A DNA stretch of 47,234 nucleotides from CAZDVQ01 sp964508975 (GCA_964508975.1 CAZDVQ010000034.1:1-47234), one strand, 5' to 3'; positions 38,445-47,159 are shown, counted from the first letter of the stretch. The notes: generated by a model from the letters alone, not told the origin. Numbers and translations: made by a program.

Positions 38445-39290
38445 ATGTTGTTGATTGCAGATAGTGGCTCGACCAAAACCAGTTGGATGCTTGCCAAATC
38501 GAAAGAAGTGGGAGAGCATTTCAAGACGATTGGCTACAACCCTCATTTTATCTCGGTACCCGACATGCAGGCCAGCCTGGAAACCCAGTTGCTGCCGCAG
38601 ATTGGCCATGCTTTACAGGATATTGAAGCCATTCATTTTTACGGTGCTGGCTGCTCGACTCCAGAGGATAGCGGGCGGGTGTTGCAAGCCCTGAGCGGGG
38701 TGTTCCCGAGTATAAAAATTCATGTTGAGCACGACTTATTGGCCGCTGCCCGTGCCCTTTGTGGCCACGAGGCGGGCGTTGCCTGTATTTTGGGTACTGG
38801 CTCAAACTCCTGTTTATACGACGGCAACGAGATTACAGATAATGTTGATTCTCTGGGATTTACGCTCGGTGATGAAGGCTCTGGCGGCGAGCTAGGCCGA
38901 CGCCTCGTGAAGTCGTACTTTTACCGCGATATGCCCAGCGACCTAGTGGTTCACTTCCGCGAAAAATACCAGATGAGCAAGGCCGATTTTTTTGAGCATG
39001 TATATCGCAAACCATTGCCCAACCGCTTTTTGGCTAGTTTTTCTACCTTCTGCTCGGAGCATATAGAGCATCCTTTTATCCAGGAGTTGATCCGGGGTAA
39101 TTTTGATGCCTTTATTACCACCCAGGTATTAAAATACGAGGGTATCAAGGAAATGCCGGTGCATTTTATCGGTTCAATTGCCCAGGTTTTCCAAGAACAA
39201 CTGGAAGAAGTATTGGCCATCCGAGGTTTGAAACTTGGCAAGGTTATCCGCAACCCGATTAATAACTTGTTGGCTTACCATTTATCGTAA
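38445..39290 (+). CDS. N-acetylglucosamine kinase-like ATPase (BadF/BadG family)
   Basis: This 281-residue protein belongs to the ASKHA fold and resembles Bacteroidota N-acetylglucosamine kinases. The phosphate-1 motif is IADSGSTKTSWML (residues ~4-16), and phosphate-2 is ACILGTGSNSCLYDG (about 112-126). SLGFTLGDEGSGGELGRRLV (about 136-155) is the sugar/adenosine segment typical of this family. VHFIGSIAQVFQ near the end is the adenosine motif. It would phosphorylate an amino sugar, perhaps during cell wall recycling; the substrate is inferred. It is a lone gene with its own promoter and a perfect terminator. Confidence 0.88.
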   Translation: MLLIADSGSTKTSWMLAKSKEVGEHFKTIGYNPHFISVPDMQASLETQLLPQIGHALQDIEAIHFYGAGCSTPEDSGRVLQALSGVFPSIKIHVEHDLLAAARALCGHEAGVACILGTGSNSCLYDGNEITDNVDSLGFTLGDEGSGGELGRRLVKSYFYRDMPSDLVVHFREKYQMSKADFFEHVYRKPLPNRFLASFSTFCSEHIEHPFIQELIRGNFDAFITTQVLKYEGIKEMPVHFIGSIAQVFQEQLEEVLAIRGLKLGKVIRNPINNLLAYHLS

Positions 39291-39306
39291 GCCTACATCG
39301 AGAGAT

Positions 39307-39344
39307 AAAAAAAGCGCCTTGTCATCGACAAGGCGCTTTTTTTT
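39307..39344 (+). terminator. Rho-independent terminator after the kinase gene
   Basis: AAAAAAGCGCCTTGTC pairs perfectly with GACAAGGCGCTTTTTT around ATC. It can act in both directions, so it also serves the convergent serine palmitoyltransferase gene. Confidence 0.95.
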
Positions 39345-39349
39345 GCTTA

Positions 39350-39424
39350 GGGTATGTTTGAATTTTGGGCTTCGAGGGAAAAACGAGCTGTTTTTTTGCT
39401 GGAAGCTAAAGCCCAAACATACGC
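39350..39424 (+). mobile_element. 75-bp deletion derivative of the 160-bp element
   Basis: Left end GGGTATGTTTGAATTTTGGG and right end AGCCCAAACATACGC match the ends of the full copies, with the middle lost after CGAGCTG. TTA flanks both sides (39347-39349 and 39425-39427). The right TTA is the complement of the TAA stop codon of the serine palmitoyltransferase gene. Confidence 0.9.
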
Positions 39425-40645
39425 TTAGATGATGCCGAGTTGTCGGCCCACTTTAGCATAAGTATCAATCACGTAATCGAGGTGTTCATCTTCGTGGGTG
39501 GCCATGAACGAGTTGCGCATCATGGCTTTGCCTGGAGGGGTAGCCGGGGATACGAACACGTTGACAAAAATACCGGCATCGTAGAGGCCCTTCCAGAGTT
39601 GGAAAGCCTTGGTATCATCACCGATGATAACCGGAACAATAGCCGTGCGGCCTGGGGTAACGTTGAAGCCGAGGTTTAATAAACCTTTGCGTACTTTTTC
39701 AGCGTTGTAGGTTAATTTATCGACCAGGCCTGGGTTTTCGATAAGCAAGTCAAGTGCGGCGGTTGCTGCTGCTACCGAAGGCGGAGTAGGGGAGGCTGAG
39801 AAAATGAGGGCTGGTGAGTGGTGGCGCAGGTAGTTGATCACGCGTTCATCGCCAGCTACGAAGCCACCGAGGGAGGCGAGTGTTTTAGAGAAAGTACAAA
39901 CGATAAGGTCAACATCTTTGTCGATACCAAACTCGCTTGCAGTACCACGGCCACCTTTGCCGATAACGCCGAAGGCGTGGGCATCATCTACCAAAATTTG
40001 AGCGTTATATTTTTTCGCGAGGGCATTCATCTCGTCGAGTTGGGCAATATCCCCGAAAGTACTGAAAACGCCGTCGGTCACGATGAGTTTGCCTGTATCA
40101 TCGGTACATTGTTGGAGGCGTTTCTCCAGGTCGGAAGGGTCATTGTGATGGTAGCGCAACACATTGGTGTTGAGGCTACCTTTGGCCAGCAAGTTACCGG
40201 TAACGATACTGGCGTGGTTTTCTTTATCAGAGATGATGTAATCGCCACGGCCCATGAGCGGTGAAATGACACCTTGTCCGGCTTGGTAGCCAGTGCTAAA
40301 CAGCAAGGCAGCTTCTTTGCCAACGAACGCCGCTAGTTTCTTTTCTAGCGTCTCGTGGAGGTCGATGGTACCCGTCAGGTATCGTGAGCCAGAGCAAGAA
40401 GTACCGTATTTTTCGATAGCCTCGATGGCGGCTTGTTGTACCTTGGGGTGTGTGGTTAAGCCTAGGTAATTATTAGAACCAGCCATGACAACTTTGTGGC
40501 CTCCCATCATGACAACAGGGCCTTCACTTTCTTGGATGGGCTTGAAGTAGGGGTATATACCAGCGGCCTTTACCTCGTCGGCACGCGTGAAAGAAAAGCA
40601 CTTTTCAAATAGCTTTCCTACTTTAGTAGATGGTGGGTTTGCCAT
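39425..40645 (-). CDS. spt: Serine palmitoyltransferase (Bacteroidota sphingolipid synthesis)
   Basis: This 406-residue PLP enzyme of the alpha-oxoamine synthase family condenses serine with a fatty acyl-CoA to 3-ketosphinganine, the first step of sphingolipid synthesis. The sequence is closest in my memory to Bacteroides SPT. GSNNYLGLTTHPKVQQA and GTSCSGSRYLTGTIDLHETL (about residues 85-104) are family motifs. VDDAHAFGVIG holds the PLP-ring Asp/His, and TFSKTLASLGGFVAG (about 240-254) has the PLP lysine. KBL (2-amino-3-ketobutyrate ligase) is the main alternative. The ATG at 40645 is chosen for the family start; an upstream in-frame start adds 29 unlikely residues. The stop codon is formed by the target duplication of a mobile element. 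Confidence 0.88.
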   Translation of the reverse strand: MANPPSTKVGKLFEKCFSFTRADEVKAAGIYPYFKPIQESEGPVVMMGGHKVVMAGSNNYLGLTTHPKVQQAAIEAIEKYGTSCSGSRYLTGTIDLHETLEKKLAAFVGKEAALLFSTGYQAGQGVISPLMGRGDYIISDKENHASIVTGNLLAKGSLNTNVLRYHHNDPSDLEKRLQQCTDDTGKLIVTDGVFSTFGDIAQLDEMNALAKKYNAQILVDDAHAFGVIGKGGRGTASEFGIDKDVDLIVCTFSKTLASLGGFVAGDERVINYLRHHSPALIFSASPTPPSVAAATAALDLLIENPGLVDKLTYNAEKVRKGLLNLGFNVTPGRTAIVPVIIGDDTKAFQLWKGLYDAGIFVNVFVSPATPPGKAMMRNSFMATHEDEHLDYVIDTYAKVGRQLGII

Positions 40646-40718
40646 ATAGATGCTGTTTTTAGATAAATCGTGAAGAATATATTGGAGCACTAACGATTCT
40701 GTATTGACTAAAGCAATA

Positions 40719-40726
40719 CCTTTGTA
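40719..40726 (+). promoter_or_regulatory. Promoter -7 box (TACCTTTG) for the membrane protein gene
   Basis: TACCTTTG on the plus strand lies 97 bp upstream of the ATG at 40824. The minus-strand box for spt lies downstream of it at 40763, so the two promoters face each other and the initial transcribed regions would overlap. Confidence 0.45.
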
Positions 40727-40762
40727 ACACACAAAATAAATACACCAAGGTACTTAGCTGGG

Positions 40763-40770
40763 CAAAGGTA
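40763..40770 (-). promoter_or_regulatory. Promoter -7 box (TACCTTTG) for spt
   Basis: On the minus strand this reads TACCTTTG, 117 bp upstream of the spt ATG. It predicts a leader of about 110 nt. Confidence 0.5.
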
Positions 40771-40823
40771 TAAAAAAATCATGTTTAGCATTCGTTATCT
40801 GGTAGCTTAATCTTACTTATTGC

Positions 40824-42089
40824 ATGTTTGAGATCTGTTTGATCATCCTCTACACCGCACTCTTTAGCGCTTATATCAAGCGTAGTACGCATTTTGTAGA
40901 TACAGGATTATCTCAACAGACGATTGTCTCGATATTTGTGGTTAAGGTTGTAGTTGGTGTTTTGTACGGTGTTTTATACAAGTTACACTACTGGGGAGGA
41001 GACACATATGTCTTTTTCAACAATGGCGAGATTGTATACAACACTTTCTGGGACCACCCTTTGTACTACCTCAAGAACATGGTGGGGATTTATGTTGAGC
41101 CACCCAACCGGGATGTGTTCCCGTACCCTAGCCGGTATTATTTTTGGCGGGACATGGGTATATACCACATGGTACACGTGCAGGCGATATTGCGTATTTT
41201 TTCTTTTGGGTATTATAATTTGCACGTAGTATTTATGGCACTGTTGGGCACCTTGGCAGGCTTGAATATTTTTAAAATTTTCTATGCCCTTGATGGTCAG
41301 CAAAAAAGGCTCTTAGCCTTAGGGGTATTTTTTGTGCCTTCCTTGTTGTTTTGGACCTCAGGCATCCACAAAGATGGTTTTATCTACCTAGGGGTGAGTT
41401 TTATCATGCTGGGTATATACCGAATCATTGTATCCAACTTGATTAAAAAGGGTTTACTCTGGTTGTTTTTGGGTTTGTTTATCGTGTTGCTGTTCAGGGC
41501 TTTTTTAATCGTGATACTACTGCCAGCCATTGTGGCGGTGGTCGCTTCGTTAAAATACAAGGAGATAAAACCCTGGAAGTTTTTTGTAGGCTCATATTTG
41601 ATGTTCATGGCATTGTTCTTATTGATCGGTTTGGCTTTGCCTAAAGTAGATCTCATTGCCGAAATAACCAAGAAATACCTTTATTTCCAATCTGGTGTGA
41701 ACCCTGCGGATACAAGTATTAGTTTGTACAATGTAATTACAGCAATACCGAGCGCCTTGACCAATGCCATACTTCGGCCTAGATTGTCGGAGTGTGATTA
41801 TATATTACAGTATATTGCTGCAATTGAAATCTTTGTGTTTTTGTTTTTGGCATTGCTAGCGGCACTTTTTCCAAGCAATAAAAAAATGAATCCCTTTGAT
41901 TGGTTCATGCTTTGTTTTGCTATTGCCAATTTTTTAATGATTGGCTTCATGGTTGATAACGCAGGGGCTATATCTCGATACCGTTGTATTGCCTTGAGCT
42001 TTTCAGTGCTGTTGGTTTTGCGTTTCACCAATTACCGAAAAATAGCCAGCATCATAAGCCGCTGGCGACGGGGGCCCAGGCTTCGCTAA
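40824..42089 (+). CDS. Polytopic membrane protein, possible glycosyltransferase or polymerase
   Basis: This 421-residue protein has about 9-11 hydrophobic segments (for example FEICLIILYTALFSAYI, IFVVKVVVGVLYGVLY, LLWLFLGLFIVLLFRAFLIV). Between early segments is a long polar loop with YWGGDTYVFFNNGE and RYYFWRDMGIYHMVH. A short HKDG motif occurs in FWTSGIHKDGFIYLG. The layout recalls GT-C-type or O-antigen-polymerase-like membrane enzymes of Bacteroidota polysaccharide loci, but I do not recognise a named family. It is divergent from the sphingolipid gene and has no obvious operon partner. The last residues are basic (RRGPRLR). Confidence 0.75.
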   Translation: MFEICLIILYTALFSAYIKRSTHFVDTGLSQQTIVSIFVVKVVVGVLYGVLYKLHYWGGDTYVFFNNGEIVYNTFWDHPLYYLKNMVGIYVEPPNRDVFPYPSRYYFWRDMGIYHMVHVQAILRIFSFGYYNLHVVFMALLGTLAGLNIFKIFYALDGQQKRLLALGVFFVPSLLFWTSGIHKDGFIYLGVSFIMLGIYRIIVSNLIKKGLLWLFLGLFIVLLFRAFLIVILLPAIVAVVASLKYKEIKPWKFFVGSYLMFMALFLLIGLALPKVDLIAEITKKYLYFQSGVNPADTSISLYNVITAIPSALTNAILRPRLSECDYILQYIAAIEIFVFLFLALLAALFPSNKKMNPFDWFMLCFAIANFLMIGFMVDNAGAISRYRCIALSFSVLLVLRFTNYRKIASIISRWRRGPRLR

Positions 42090-42126
42090 CTTAAAGTATA
42101 GACTAAGCTACGCTTTGTGATTTTAA

Positions 42127-42257
42127 TTTGGGCGTTCCGGCGCGTTGCGCCGTCGCTGTCCTACGCACTCCCTAAACGGTCGGTGCCTGCGGCACTGGCC
42201 GCTGCGCGGCCATGCTCCGGCCAGCTAACGCTTGAAACGGCGGCAAAGCCGCCGTTT
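42127..42257 (-). repeat. REP-like GC-rich element (reverse)
   Basis: Begins TTTGGGCGTTCCGGCG and ends CGGCGGCAAAGCCGCCG (hairpin). AACGATGAACAATGAACAAT-type short repeats follow (42261-42288), and GCCAACAGCGGCAAGGTGTG (about 42347-42366) resembles the lead at 37783-38040. This accounts for most of the 310-bp gap before ksgA. Confidence 0.75.
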
Positions 42258-42387
42258 TATAACGATGAACAATGAACAATGAACGATGATGGGCTGCATT
42301 GCTTTGATCCGTTAGGTGCGGTATGACTTGTCCGTGTTGGCCGGGAAGCCAACAGCGGCAAGGTGTGGATTTGTGTGGAATTTACCC

Positions 42388-42395
42388 TACCTTTG
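42388..42395 (+). promoter_or_regulatory. Promoter -7 box (TACCTTTG) just before ksgA
   Basis: TACCTTTG is separated from the ksgA ATG (42400) by only 4 bp. A start site about 7 bp after the box would coincide with the ATG, suggesting a leaderless transcript. It also excludes a longer in-frame start at 42316. Confidence 0.6.
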
Positions 42396-42399
42396 GACC

Positions 42400-43158
42400 A
42401 TGAAAGCTAAGAAATCGTACGGCCAGCATTTTCTCCATGACGAGCGTATCGCCGAGCGCATCGCGCATAGCCTGCAAGGCGAGGGCAAATACACCCAGTT
42501 GCTCGAGATTGGTCCAGGCACCGGAAACTTAACTAAACACTTACTACCCTTGCCATATGACCTTCAAGTCTGCGAGGCTGACCCCGATATGGTAGGCTAC
42601 ATCCAAAATAACTTTCCGGCACTTTTAGGTAAAATACATGCGGGCGATTTCTTGCAATTTAACTTCGAGGAGCATTATCAAGCACAAGTTGGGGTTATTG
42701 GCAATTTTCCCTACAACATCTCCTCGCAAATCGTTGTGAAAGTAGTAGACAATAGGCACCTCATTCCAGAAATGGTCGGCATGTTCCAAAAAGAAATGGC
42801 CGACCGTGTGGTTGCACCGCCGGGCTCTAAAACCTATGGTCAATTAGGCGTGCTTGCCCAGGCCTTTTTCGATACGGAATATTTATTCACGGTTAAGCCG
42901 GGCTCATTTAACCCACCGCCAAAGGTTCAGTCGGCTGTTATTCGCCTAACGCGTAAAGCAAACCAAGACCTTGGCTGCGATGAGCAACGCTTCCGCAGCA
43001 TGGTCCGGGCAGCGTTTAATCAACGCCGTAAAATGTTGCGCAACTCTCTCTCGGCATATTTCCCCGCGGAATACATGATGGACCTGCCCGGTTTCACGCG
43101 CCGGCCAGAGGTGTTATCGGTTGCAGATTTTGTAGAGCTCGCTAATATAAAGCTATAG
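42400..43158 (+). CDS. ksgA: 16S rRNA dimethyladenosine transferase
   Basis: This 252-residue enzyme dimethylates two adjacent adenines near the 3' end of 16S rRNA during small-subunit assembly. KSYGQHFLHDE (residues 5-15) is the usual start. The SAM-binding motif is LLEIGPGTGNLTKHLL (about 32-47), and the catalytic NLPY-type motif is GNFPYNISSQIV (about 104-115). The end carries the family LRNSL segment and ADFVELANIKL. The length fits. No Shine-Dalgarno sequence is visible and the promoter box is almost adjacent, as noted. The last 6 bp overlap the 3' end of the convergent TonB-C gene. Confidence 0.96.
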   Translation: MKAKKSYGQHFLHDERIAERIAHSLQGEGKYTQLLEIGPGTGNLTKHLLPLPYDLQVCEADPDMVGYIQNNFPALLGKIHAGDFLQFNFEEHYQAQVGVIGNFPYNISSQIVVKVVDNRHLIPEMVGMFQKEMADRVVAPPGSKTYGQLGVLAQAFFDTEYLFTVKPGSFNPPPKVQSAVIRLTRKANQDLGCDEQRFRSMVRAAFNQRRKMLRNSLSAYFPAEYMMDLPGFTRRPEVLSVADFVELANIKL

Positions 43159-43590
43159 CTTAACTTTAAAATTAATTTGGTACTCGGCTGCTGCTGCTTT
43201 GCCTTTATTTTTGCCTGGTATCCAGGTAGGCATGTTTTCCAACCTCGACTTCAATGCTTCGTCGCAACCTTCTCCAAGCCCTTTCACAATGTTTACATCC
43301 GACACTTTGCCTGTGTCGTCAACTTTAAACTTGGCCGAAATTACGCCCTGTATCCCTTTACTCCTGGCTGCTTCCGGAATGGTTACGTTGGCGTAGAGGT
43401 ATTGGATGAAGCGCAACTCGGCGCATTCTTCAATATCTTCCATAAACTCGCTACTGCCTTCACAGCCAGGGAAACGAGGGTACTCCTCGTAGTCAACATA
43501 TGCGTCCAGCACGCCGTTTTTTTGGGCCATGACCTTGTTCCCCCCGAACAAGATGAACATGGCAATTGTCATCAGTATAGATATACGCAT
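43153..43590 (-). CDS. TonB C-terminal domain protein without membrane anchor
   Basis: This 145-residue protein has a signal peptide (MRISILMTIAMFILFGGNKVMA) and then a TonB-C domain. DYEEYPRFPGCEG and the later TIPEAARSKGIQGVISAKF match the EQMPRFPGCE and IARESGIEGTAVIRF parts of the TonB at 19252. ENMPTWIPGKNKGKA and NFKVKL close the domain. Polyproline linker and cytoplasmic-membrane helix are missing, so unlike the TonB at 19252 it cannot directly transmit energy. It is probably a periplasmic decoy, a receptor-binding partner or an unrelated adaptor. It is convergent with ksgA, overlapping by 6 bp. Confidence 0.85.
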   Translation of the reverse strand: MRISILMTIAMFILFGGNKVMAQKNGVLDAYVDYEEYPRFPGCEGSSEFMEDIEECAELRFIQYLYANVTIPEAARSKGIQGVISAKFKVDDTGKVSDVNIVKGLGEGCDEALKSRLENMPTWIPGKNKGKAAAAEYQINFKVKL

Positions 43591-43739
43591 AAATCTTTGG
43601 TATTCCTTTTTTGGGTCAAATCTCAGGGATTGGCTTGTTGAACAAGGCTATCCAGTTGTTTTACGACTATAGAATTACGAAAGTATCCTGCAATTGTTCG
43701 GCCAAGATTCTACAAAATAGCTGTCCGAAGAAATTTTAA

Positions 43740-45005
43740 CTAATTTTTATCCTCCCGGGCTATTTTTCGAATCATACGAACCCGTTCTACGCGGGTGTCA
43801 CTTACGGCTTCAACGATAAATTCAAAATCATCAACCATACATTCGTAGCCAACATGAGGGATGCTATCCAAGAAATTCACGAGGTAACCGGATAGGGTTT
43901 TGTAATCGCCTTCAGGCAAGTCCAAATCAAAACGGTTATTGATTTCGTCAATCTCCATCCGACCTGGAATAACCCAAGTGTTGTCGTCTAGCTGCTTACC
44001 GTGATCTTCATCATCGTGTTCGTCTTCGATTTCACCGAAGATTTCCTCCAGAATATCCTCCATCGTCACGATACCGTATGTACTGCCGTATTCGTCAAAA
44101 ACACGGGCAATACTCGTCCGGGTACGGGTAAATTCATTCAGTAACTCGTAGGTGGGTGTCACGCCAGGCACCTCTGGCATCTTGATGATTAAACTCCGGA
44201 TGGATACCGGTTTGGCCAATATCTGCTGGTGGTGTACATAGCCCAACACGTTGTCAATATTGCCCTCGTGTACCAAAATACGCGATAACTTGGTTTCTAC
44301 GAATAACTCCCGCAAGTCAGCTATCGAGGCTGTTACGTCAATTGACTCTATCTCGTTTCGCGGTATCATGCAATCCCTCACTTTAACCTCGTTCAGGTAT
44401 AAAGCGTTCTGGAATAGCTCGGCGTTGATATCCTCGTGCTGGTCGGGCTTCGTGCTTTTTACAAAGTTTTCCAAGTCCAACTTGGTGAACACCGGCACGT
44501 CCGATTTTATCTGGAAGTTGAATAGTACCTTCAACAAAAAATGCGAAAGACTGATCATCACCCAAGAAAATGGCGACAATACCACCCGTACAAAATTCAA
44601 TGGATACGCGAATAGAAACAACACCCGGTTAGCCACCAGGCGGAATAAGTTTTTAGGAATAAACTCGCCAAATATCAATACCACAATTGTGGATGAAAGT
44701 ACCAACATGATTTGCACCAGCACCTCATTTTGCATGATGTTCGATGGCAAGTAGATATCGCCTTGCGCCCGTAATGATTGCTCCATGAACAACGAGTACA
44801 CTACCAACACGATGTTGTTGCCTACCAGCATCGTCCCGATAAACCGCGATGGGTTTTCGTACAACTTGGCCAATATCGCGGCCCGTCTGCTACCTCGCTT
44901 GCGGTGCAACTCGATGGTGAATCGGTTAGCGGTGAAATAGGCGATTTCCATCCCCGAGAAAAACGCGGATAGTAATAATGTAACGATTATAATGGTACTG
45001 GCCAT
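43740..45005 (-). CDS. CNNM/CorC-HlyC family membrane protein with CBS pair
   Basis: This 421-residue protein has the CNNM transmembrane domain (DUF21; about four membrane segments in residues 1-175), then two CBS domains (about 190-320, with VKVRDCMIPRNEIESID and RTRTSIARVFDEYGSTYGIV) and a C-terminal CorC_HlyC domain (VIPGRMEIDEINNRFDLDLP). An acidic linker (EDEHDDEDHG) joins them. The family is linked to magnesium or cobalt efflux; GldE in Bacteroidota gliding is also of this class, and I cannot decide between them. The ATG at 45005 is chosen; a TTG 27 bp upstream is the alternative. It is divergent from the symporter. Confidence 0.88.
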   Translation of the reverse strand: MASTIIIVTLLLSAFFSGMEIAYFTANRFTIELHRKRGSRRAAILAKLYENPSRFIGTMLVGNNIVLVVYSLFMEQSLRAQGDIYLPSNIMQNEVLVQIMLVLSSTIVVLIFGEFIPKNLFRLVANRVLFLFAYPLNFVRVVLSPFSWVMISLSHFLLKVLFNFQIKSDVPVFTKLDLENFVKSTKPDQHEDINAELFQNALYLNEVKVRDCMIPRNEIESIDVTASIADLRELFVETKLSRILVHEGNIDNVLGYVHHQQILAKPVSIRSLIIKMPEVPGVTPTYELLNEFTRTRTSIARVFDEYGSTYGIVTMEDILEEIFGEIEDEHDDEDHGKQLDDNTWVIPGRMEIDEINNRFDLDLPEGDYKTLSGYLVNFLDSIPHVGYECMVDDFEFIVEAVSDTRVERVRMIRKIAREDKN

Positions 45006-45150
45006 TGCTTGCTTAAAGTGATTAATCCACAAAGATACGTTATTCAGCCTCGTCTTGAGCCTACTTTACCAAAATTTAGCGTGTAGTATCCCCTCGCTAC
45101 CAAAAAAATCACCATTTTTACCCAGTGTTTTACCTAACCCTACTACCTAT

Positions 45151-46890
45151 ATGCTAGCTACACTCGATTGGATCGTCATGGCTGCCTTCATGGCACTCAT
45201 CCTCTACATTGGTTTGTCTTATGCCAAATCGGGCAGTCAAAACCTCGAATCTTTCTTCCTCGGTGGCCGAAACCTACCTTGGTATATCGCTGGCCTGTCT
45301 ATGGTGGCTACTACTTTCGCTGCCGATACACCCCTGGCCGTTACCGAGATTGTTGGCCAAAAAGGTATTGCCGGCAACTGGCTCTGGTGGAGTTTCCTCG
45401 CCGGCGGCATGCTTACTACCTTTTTCTTCGCTGGCCTCTGGCGCCGGTCTGGTGTACTCACCGAGGCCGAGCTGGTTGAGCTCCGCTACTCTGGCCCCGA
45501 GGCCAAAGTACTCCGTGGGTTTAAAGCGGTTTACCTGGGCGTTTTTATGAACCTCGCGATCTTGGCCTGGGTCAACGTGGCTATGATTAGCATCCTGCAA
45601 GGCGTGCTGGGTATCACGCCCGAGGCAGCTTTTTGGTACACGGCCCTGCTCATGTTGATCACTGCGGTATATTCTTCTGTGTCAGGCCTTACCGGTATCG
45701 CCATGACCGATGCGATCCAATTTTTTGTAGCCATGGCAGGTTGTATAGTTCTAGCTATTTTGGTATTGCAAGCTCCGGCTATCGGTGGACTAAGCGGACT
45801 TAAAACGCAAATAAACAACATTAACCCGCGCATCATGAACTTTTTGCCCACCGTGGGCAACCAGCCCTCCGTGGGTACTTTTGGCCTCAGCATCATGGCC
45901 TTTTTTGCTTACGCTGGCGTGCAATGGTGGTCGGCATGGTACCCTGGCGCCGAGCCTGGCGGTGGCGGCTATATCGCCCAACGCATGATGAGTACCCGCA
46001 GCGATAAAGAATCTATCTACGCCACGCTTTTCTTCCAGATTGCACACTATTGTATTCGACCTTGGCCATGGATTATCGTTGGCCTGGCCGCGTTGGTTTT
46101 ATACCCCGAGCTACCTGTCGAGTCGGCCAAGCTGGGCTACGTATACGCCATGCGCGATTTCTTACCTGCTGGTTTAAAAGGCTTGTTGCTCGTGGCCTTC
46201 ATCTCGGCTTATATGAGCACCATTTCTACCCAGCTAAACTGGGGTTCAGGCTATGTCATCAACGATTTGTACCAACGCTTCATCAATAAAGATGCTACCG
46301 ATAAACACTATGTCATGGCTTCGCGTGTCATGACCATCGTACTCATGATTTTGGGCCTCTACATGAGTACTTTCATAAACTCTATCTCGGGTACCTGGGA
46401 GTTTATCATGCAGTGCGGAGCTGGTCTCGGCCTGGTGCTTATCCTACGCTGGTACTGGTGGCGCATCAACGCTTGGAGCGAGATTAGCGCTACCATCGCG
46501 CCGTTTGTCGCTACGGCTATTTGCTACTACAAAGGCATCGAGTTCCCCGAGGCATTTTTGCTCACGGTGGCCTACACCACGGTTATCTGGCTCATCGTTA
46601 CCTTCATGACCAGCCCTACCGATGAAAAGGTGCTCCATCATTTTTACCAAAAGGTTCGTCCCGGCGGCGCTTGGCCACAACGCTTCAAAGCAGGCGTCGA
46701 GGGTAGCTCAAACATTGGTATTTTAGTGTTGTGTTGGCTCTTGGGCATCACGCTCACGTACAGCGCACTGTTTTTCATCGGCAAACTTTTGTTCCTCGAA
46801 TGGCAAAACGCCGCCATCCTCGGCGTCGTTATACTGCTCAGTGCTTTTGGCCTCAAAACACTACTGCCTAAAGCACGGATTTTTAGTTAG
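45151..46890 (+). CDS. Sodium:solute symporter family protein
   Basis: This 579-residue transporter has about 13 membrane segments and belongs to the SSS family. LESFFLGGRNLPWYIAGLSM (about residues 30-49) is the typical start after the first helix, with FAADTPLAV (about 56-64) near the sodium site. WWSAWYPGAEPGGGGYIAQR (about 286-305) and AYMSTISTQLNWGSGYVINDLY, quoted here only as AYMSTISTQLNWGSGYVIND, are later conserved parts. The substrate cannot be predicted. The ATG at 45151 gives the family start; a longer in-frame version adds a non-hydrophobic 32 residues. There is no partner gene. Confidence 0.92.
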   Translation: MLATLDWIVMAAFMALILYIGLSYAKSGSQNLESFFLGGRNLPWYIAGLSMVATTFAADTPLAVTEIVGQKGIAGNWLWWSFLAGGMLTTFFFAGLWRRSGVLTEAELVELRYSGPEAKVLRGFKAVYLGVFMNLAILAWVNVAMISILQGVLGITPEAAFWYTALLMLITAVYSSVSGLTGIAMTDAIQFFVAMAGCIVLAILVLQAPAIGGLSGLKTQINNINPRIMNFLPTVGNQPSVGTFGLSIMAFFAYAGVQWWSAWYPGAEPGGGGYIAQRMMSTRSDKESIYATLFFQIAHYCIRPWPWIIVGLAALVLYPELPVESAKLGYVYAMRDFLPAGLKGLLLVAFISAYMSTISTQLNWGSGYVINDLYQRFINKDATDKHYVMASRVMTIVLMILGLYMSTFINSISGTWEFIMQCGAGLGLVLILRWYWWRINAWSEISATIAPFVATAICYYKGIEFPEAFLLTVAYTTVIWLIVTFMTSPTDEKVLHHFYQKVRPGGAWPQRFKAGVEGSSNIGILVLCWLLGITLTYSALFFIGKLLFLEWQNAAILGVVILLSAFGLKTLLPKARIFS

Positions 46891-46965
46891 TAGGGATTAG
46901 GTTTTAGGGATTAGTTATTAGGTTAAAAAAATCTTCTATCTCCTCTCTCCTCTCTTCTAGCTCAT

Positions 46966-47155
46966 TTTGGGCGTTGCGCCGCCTTTGGCGCCGCCGCTAC
47001 GTTGCGCGGCTCGCTGTTCGCTCGGCCCTTCGCCGCCTTGTCCGCCTAACGGCGGAAGACGAGGCATGCCTCGTCTCTACAATGGGCGGCTTGGTCTGGC
47101 CCTACGGGCCACCGCTCCACATCGCTAACGCTGTAAAAGGTGGCATCGCCACCGT
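46966..47155 (-). repeat. REP-like GC-rich element (reverse, long form)
   Basis: Begins TTTTGGGCGTTGCGCCGCC, includes the perfect 18-bp palindrome GACGAGGCATGCCTCGTC (47058-47075), and ends CTCCACATCGCTAACGC with a GGTGGCATCGCCACC hairpin. It is closest to the copy at 6731-6894. Confidence 0.8.
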
Positions 47156-47159
47156 TTTT

